The notes beneath the pieces were generated by a model. It was not told where the DNA came from. It made no database searches and saw only the letters and a program-made list of their open reading frames with translations. DNA of 64,000 nucleotides from Noviluteimonas sp052115395 (GTDB lineage Bacteria; Pseudomonadota; Gammaproteobacteria; Xanthomonadales; Xanthomonadaceae). Positions within the stretch are counted from its first letter, which is position 1; every line of letters starts with the position of its first letter. Positions 60,791 through 64,000 of the stretch are shown piece by piece. The position numbers and the translations under genes are program-made. The stretch lies in the NCBI GenBank assembly GCA_052115395.1, contig JBFRGO010000003.1; one strand, 5' to 3'.

Positions 60791-61303
60791 ATGCCCGCCA
60801 TTCCGCCCCCCGGTTCCGCGCTCGGCCGCCTCATGGCGACGTTGCCGCGCGCCGGCCGCGTGGAATGGATCGGGTTGCGGCCCAAGCGCGACGTGCCGAT
60901 GGCGCCTGCCGAATCGGTCGAAGCCAAGACGGGCAAAGGCCTGGTCGGCGACCGCTACACCGGCGGCAGCGGCAACCGCGGCGTCACGCTCATCCAGGCC
61001 GAACACCTGCCGGCCATCGCGGCCCTGTCGGGGCATGCATCGGTTTCGCCGGCCTTGCTCCGCCGCAACGTCGTGGTCTCCGGCATTCCCCTGATCGCGT
61101 TGAAGGGCCGGCGCTTCCGCATCGGCGAGGTCGTGCTGGAAGGCACCGACGCCTGCGATCCGTGTTCGCGCATGGAAGAAGCGCTGGGCCCCGGCGGGTT
61201 CAACGCGATGCGCCACATGGGCGGCCTGTGCGCGCGCATCGTGGAAGGCGGGCGGTTCGGCATCGGCGACGCGGTGTCGGCGATCGAAGACAAGGACGGT
61301 TGA
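60791..61303 (+). CDS. MOSC domain-containing protein
   Basis: MOSC domains are sulfur-carrier domains linked to molybdenum cofactor metabolism and to YiiM-type detoxification. The product, about 170 residues, has the family pattern KGLVGDRYTGGSGNRGVTLI, SPALLRRNVVVSGIPLIALKG and the cysteine-bearing CDPCSRMEEALGPGGFNAMR. The start is uncertain between the ATG at 60791 and the one at 60767; neither has a good ribosome-binding site. The stop and the next start overlap (TGATG). Confidence 0.85.
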   Translation: MPAIPPPGSALGRLMATLPRAGRVEWIGLRPKRDVPMAPAESVEAKTGKGLVGDRYTGGSGNRGVTLIQAEHLPAIAALSGHASVSPALLRRNVVVSGIPLIALKGRRFRIGEVVLEGTDACDPCSRMEEALGPGGFNAMRHMGGLCARIVEGGRFGIGDAVSAIEDKDG

Positions 61304-61827
61304 TGCGCGGTCATTGCATTTTGTCGCACGGGTTCGAAAGCGGGCCCGATGCCACCAAGGTCACGGCGCTCGCCGAGGTGGCCGAGCGTTTCGGCTGGAG
61401 CCACGAGCGGCCGGATTTCACCGATCTGGACGGCAAGCGCGAGGTCAGCGACCTCGGCGATGTCGCCGCGCGCGTGCAACGTTTGCTGCGCATCACCAGC
61501 GAGGCCGCCGCGAACGGGCCGGTCGTGCTCGCCGGTTCGAGCCTCGGCGCATGGATCTCCGGCCGCGTGTCGCTGCAGGTGCCGGTCGCCGGTTTGTTCC
61601 TCATGGCGCCGCCGATCGCACTGGACAAGACCCATCCCTTCGATGCCGCCGGCGTTCCGACCTCGATCATCCACGGATGGGAGGACGAACTCATTCCCGC
61701 ACGCGATGTCGTCGCCTGGGCGCAGTCGCGTCGCGCGGCCTTGTTGATGGTCGACGACGGCCATCGCCTCTCCGCGCACGTGCAGGCCAGCGCCGACGCA
61801 TTCGCCGCGCTGCTTGCGAAGCTCTGA
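61303..61827 (+). CDS. YqiA/YcfP-like alpha/beta fold hydrolase
   Basis: The 174-residue product has the catalytic serine in VVLAGSSLGAWISG (nucleophile elbow GxSxG), an Asp in IIHGWEDELIP and the His in MVDDGHRLS, a complete triad. Relatives such as YqiA are small esterases. It overlaps MOSC by one base at TGATG and runs straight into rlmKL, so the three form one operon. The substrate is unknown. Confidence 0.87.
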   Translation: MRGHCILSHGFESGPDATKVTALAEVAERFGWSHERPDFTDLDGKREVSDLGDVAARVQRLLRITSEAAANGPVVLAGSSLGAWISGRVSLQVPVAGLFLMAPPIALDKTHPFDAAGVPTSIIHGWEDELIPARDVVAWAQSRRAALLMVDDGHRLSAHVQASADAFAALLAKL

Positions 61828-61828
61828 C

Positions 61829-63988
61829 ATGAAATTCTTCGCCAGCTGCGGAAAGGGCCTGGAATACCTGTTGACCGACGAGTTGATCGCGCTCGGCTGC
61901 ACGCGCGCCACCGCGACGATGGCGGGCGTCAACGTCGAAGGCGAGCTGCTCGACGCGCAACGCGCCGTGTTGTGGTCGCGCCTGGCCAGCCGCGTGCTGT
62001 GGCCGATCACCGAATTCGATTGCGCGGACGAACATGCGCTGTACGCAGGCGTGTCGGCCGTGGATTGGGAAACGCACCTCGGCCCGGGGCACACGCTCGC
62101 CGTCGATGCGCACGTCTCGGGCGAAGCGCTGACGCATGCACGCTACGCAGCGCAACGCGTGAAGGATGGCGTCGTCGACGTGCTGCGCCAGAAGACCGGC
62201 GCGCGGCCCGATGTCGACATCGAATCGCCGGACGTGCGCTTGAACCTCGTCGTGCGCAAAAACCGCGCGATCCTCTCGATCGACCTCGGCGGCGGCCCGC
62301 TGCATCGCCGCGGCTGGCGCAGCGCGCAAGGCGAAGCGCCGCTGAAGGAAAACCTCGCGGCCGCGGTGTTGATGCGCGGCCAATGGCCGACGCTGTATCG
62401 CGAAGGCGCATCGCTGCTCGATCCGATGTGCGGCAGCGGCACGTTGTTGATCGAAGGCGCATTGATGGCCGGCGATGTTGCGCCGGGCTTGCAGCGTCAC
62501 GGTGCGGCGTTGCCGACGCGTTGGCGCGGGTTTGACAACTCGGCATGGCAATCGCTGGTCGACGATGCAATGCGCCGGCGCGATGCCGGTCTGCTTGCCT
62601 TGCGCCCCGCCTTTTTCGGCAGCGATGCCGATGCGCGCATCCTCGAAGCCTCGCGCGGCAACGCGCAGGCCGCCGGCGTCGGCCATGTGCTCGACCTGCG
62701 CCCGACGCCCGTCGAATCGCTCACGCGCGCAACCGACTTCGGCCCGCGCGGCCTCGTGGTTTGCAACCCGCCCTACGACGCGCGCCTGGCCGCCGATCCG
62801 GCGCTGTATCGCGCACTCGGCGACGCATTGCGCCGCAACGCGCCGGAGTGGCGCGCCAGCCTGCTGTGCGGCGACGACGATCTCGCACGCGCCACCGGCC
62901 TGCGCGCGAACAAGCGCTATCAACTGTTCAACGGCGCGATCGAATGCACGCTGATCGTGTGCGACCCGATCGCACCGCCGCAGCGTTCGGTCGACGCACC
63001 CGCGCCGGTGTTGTCGGAAGGCGCGCAGATGGTCGCCAACCGCCTGCGCAAGAACCTGAAGAAACTGAAGGCCTGGCGCGAGCGCGAAGGCGTCGACAAC
63101 TTCCGCGCCTACGATGCGGACCTGCCCGAATACGCCGCCGCGATCGACGTCTACACCGACGCCGACTCGCGCGAACAATGGCTGCACGTGCAGGAATACG
63201 CGGCGCCCGCGGAGATCCCCGAAGAGACCACGCGCAAGCGCCTCAACGCCTTGCTCGCCGCCACGCGCGAGGTCTTCGGCATTCCGAAGGAACGCATCGC
63301 GCTGAAGACGCGCAGCGTCGGCAAGGGCGGCAGCAAGTACGGGCGCTTCGACCGCCGCGGTGAATATCTCGTCGTGCGCGAAGGCGACGCGCGCCTGCGC
63401 GTGAACCTGTTCGATTACCTCGACACCGGCGTGTTCCTCGACCATCGCCCGCTGCGCCTGCGCATCGCGGAAGAGGCACGCAACAAACGTTTCCTCAACC
63501 TGTTCTGTTACACCGGCGCTGCGACCGTGCAGGCCGCGCGCGGCGGGGCATCGAGCACCACCAGCGTCGACCTCAGCGGCACCTACCTGCAATGGTTGAC
63601 CGACAACCTCGCCGAGAACGGCATCGGCGGCGGCCGTCACCGCCTCGTACAGGCCGACGCGATCCAATGGCTCCTCGCCGACCGCGGGGACTACGACCTG
63701 ATTTTCTGCGATCCACCGACGTTCTCGAATTCCGCGCGGGCCAACGACTTCGACGTACAACGCGAACACGTGCGCCTGCTGCGCGCCGCACTCATGCGCC
63801 TGGCGCAGGGCGGCTCGCTGTACTTCTCGAACAACTTCCGCCGCTTCAAGCTCGACGAAGCGGCCTTGTCCGACATCGCCTCGATCGAAGACGTCACCGC
63901 CTCGACGATCCCGCCGGATTTCGCACGCGACGCCCGCATCCACCGTTGCTGGCGCTTGCGGCGCCTGGGCATGGACGCGCGCGGATGA
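61829..63988 (+). CDS. rlmL: Bifunctional 23S rRNA methyltransferase RlmKL
   Basis: RlmKL makes m2G2445 (RlmL part) and m7G2069 (RlmK part) in 23S rRNA. The 719-residue product has a THUMP region (about 45-155), an N-terminal methyltransferase with LLDPMCGSGTLLIEGALMA and VCNPPYDAR, and a C-terminal one with FLNLFCYTGAATVQAARGG and DLIFCDPPTFSNS. The ATG at 61829 is preferred over the 61814 codon. It starts 1 base after the esterase stop. A new gene starts over its stop codon at the right edge. Confidence 0.96.
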   Translation: MKFFASCGKGLEYLLTDELIALGCTRATATMAGVNVEGELLDAQRAVLWSRLASRVLWPITEFDCADEHALYAGVSAVDWETHLGPGHTLAVDAHVSGEALTHARYAAQRVKDGVVDVLRQKTGARPDVDIESPDVRLNLVVRKNRAILSIDLGGGPLHRRGWRSAQGEAPLKENLAAAVLMRGQWPTLYREGASLLDPMCGSGTLLIEGALMAGDVAPGLQRHGAALPTRWRGFDNSAWQSLVDDAMRRRDAGLLALRPAFFGSDADARILEASRGNAQAAGVGHVLDLRPTPVESLTRATDFGPRGLVVCNPPYDARLAADPALYRALGDALRRNAPEWRASLLCGDDDLARATGLRANKRYQLFNGAIECTLIVCDPIAPPQRSVDAPAPVLSEGAQMVANRLRKNLKKLKAWREREGVDNFRAYDADLPEYAAAIDVYTDADSREQWLHVQEYAAPAEIPEETTRKRLNALLAATREVFGIPKERIALKTRSVGKGGSKYGRFDRRGEYLVVREGDARLRVNLFDYLDTGVFLDHRPLRLRIAEEARNKRFLNLFCYTGAATVQAARGGASSTTSVDLSGTYLQWLTDNLAENGIGGGRHRLVQADAIQWLLADRGDYDLIFCDPPTFSNSARANDFDVQREHVRLLRAALMRLAQGGSLYFSNNFRRFKLDEAALSDIASIEDVTASTIPPDFARDARIHRCWRLRRLGMDARG

Positions 63989-64000
63989 ACGTGCGCGCCG
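63985..64000 (+). CDS. Start of a gene cut by the window edge
   Basis: An ATG at 63985 overlaps the rlmKL stop (ATGA) and reads MNVRA to the edge. This pattern of overlapping starts is frequent in the window, so a coupled downstream gene is likely. Its product cannot be named. Confidence 0.3.

Overview
The window is a GC-rich gammaproteobacterial chromosome segment. Its gene content and order (kdsA-eno-ftsB-ispD-ispF-truD, surE-pcm-nlpD with no rpoS behind it, miaA-hfq-hflX-hflK-hflC-purA, minC-minD-minE, a large TonB receptor) point to the Xanthomonadaceae/Lysobacteraceae, most likely a Lysobacter-like genus. This assignment is inference from gene content and order; no rRNA or tRNA gene is present in the window to confirm it.

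Positions 1-7719 hold a nearly unbroken plus-strand housekeeping run: the end of kdsA, then eno, ftsB, ispD, ispF and truD joined by 4-base start/stop overlaps or short gaps, a convergent Smr gene, and surE-pcm-yqaA-nlpD. A small minus-strand pair (Mth938-like, yhbY) faces rlmE-ftsH (8494-11083). From 11171 to 26332 the core cluster ftsH / folP / miaA-hfq-hflX-hflKC-purA is interrupted by accessory genes: a TPR membrane protein, then a TPR-sulfotransferase, a TonB-dependent receptor and a PutP-type symporter. From 26369 to 36680 come an FAD oxidoreductase, a secreted Cys-rich protein with an overlapping lipoprotein, a class II UvrA, an M1 aminopeptidase and an MscS-type channel. From 36710 to 42234 lie a Bcr/CflA exporter with a small secreted protein, an orphan Rieske oxygenase, a second Pcm-like methyltransferase and a bacterial ACE-like M2 peptidase.

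The only long gene-free stretch is 42235-42843. It carries an AT-rich palindromic element that recurs in inverted orientation at 56215-56360, followed by large hairpins whose G-U wobbles favour a plus-strand RNA. It is the most unusual part of the window. Next is a minus-strand operon GNAT-minC-minD-minE-HExxH protein (42844-45818), then a histidine kinase/response regulator pair, a SRPBCC/GyrI-like protein, a DUF423 protein and an AlkA-type glycosylase.

Positions 50231-53531 form a compact six-gene minus-strand operon: SPFH protein, ribbon-helix-helix regulator, a 59-residue DUF4177 protein, a 63-residue membrane protein, an M15 peptidase and an acyltransferase. The rest contains purT, bpt, a tesB / membrane protein / membrane-anchored sigma factor group, a divergent AmpD-like amidase and MOSC pair sharing a palindromic promoter-like site, a YqiA-like esterase and rlmKL. 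I found no CRISPR array, prophage, transposase, tRNA or rRNA.
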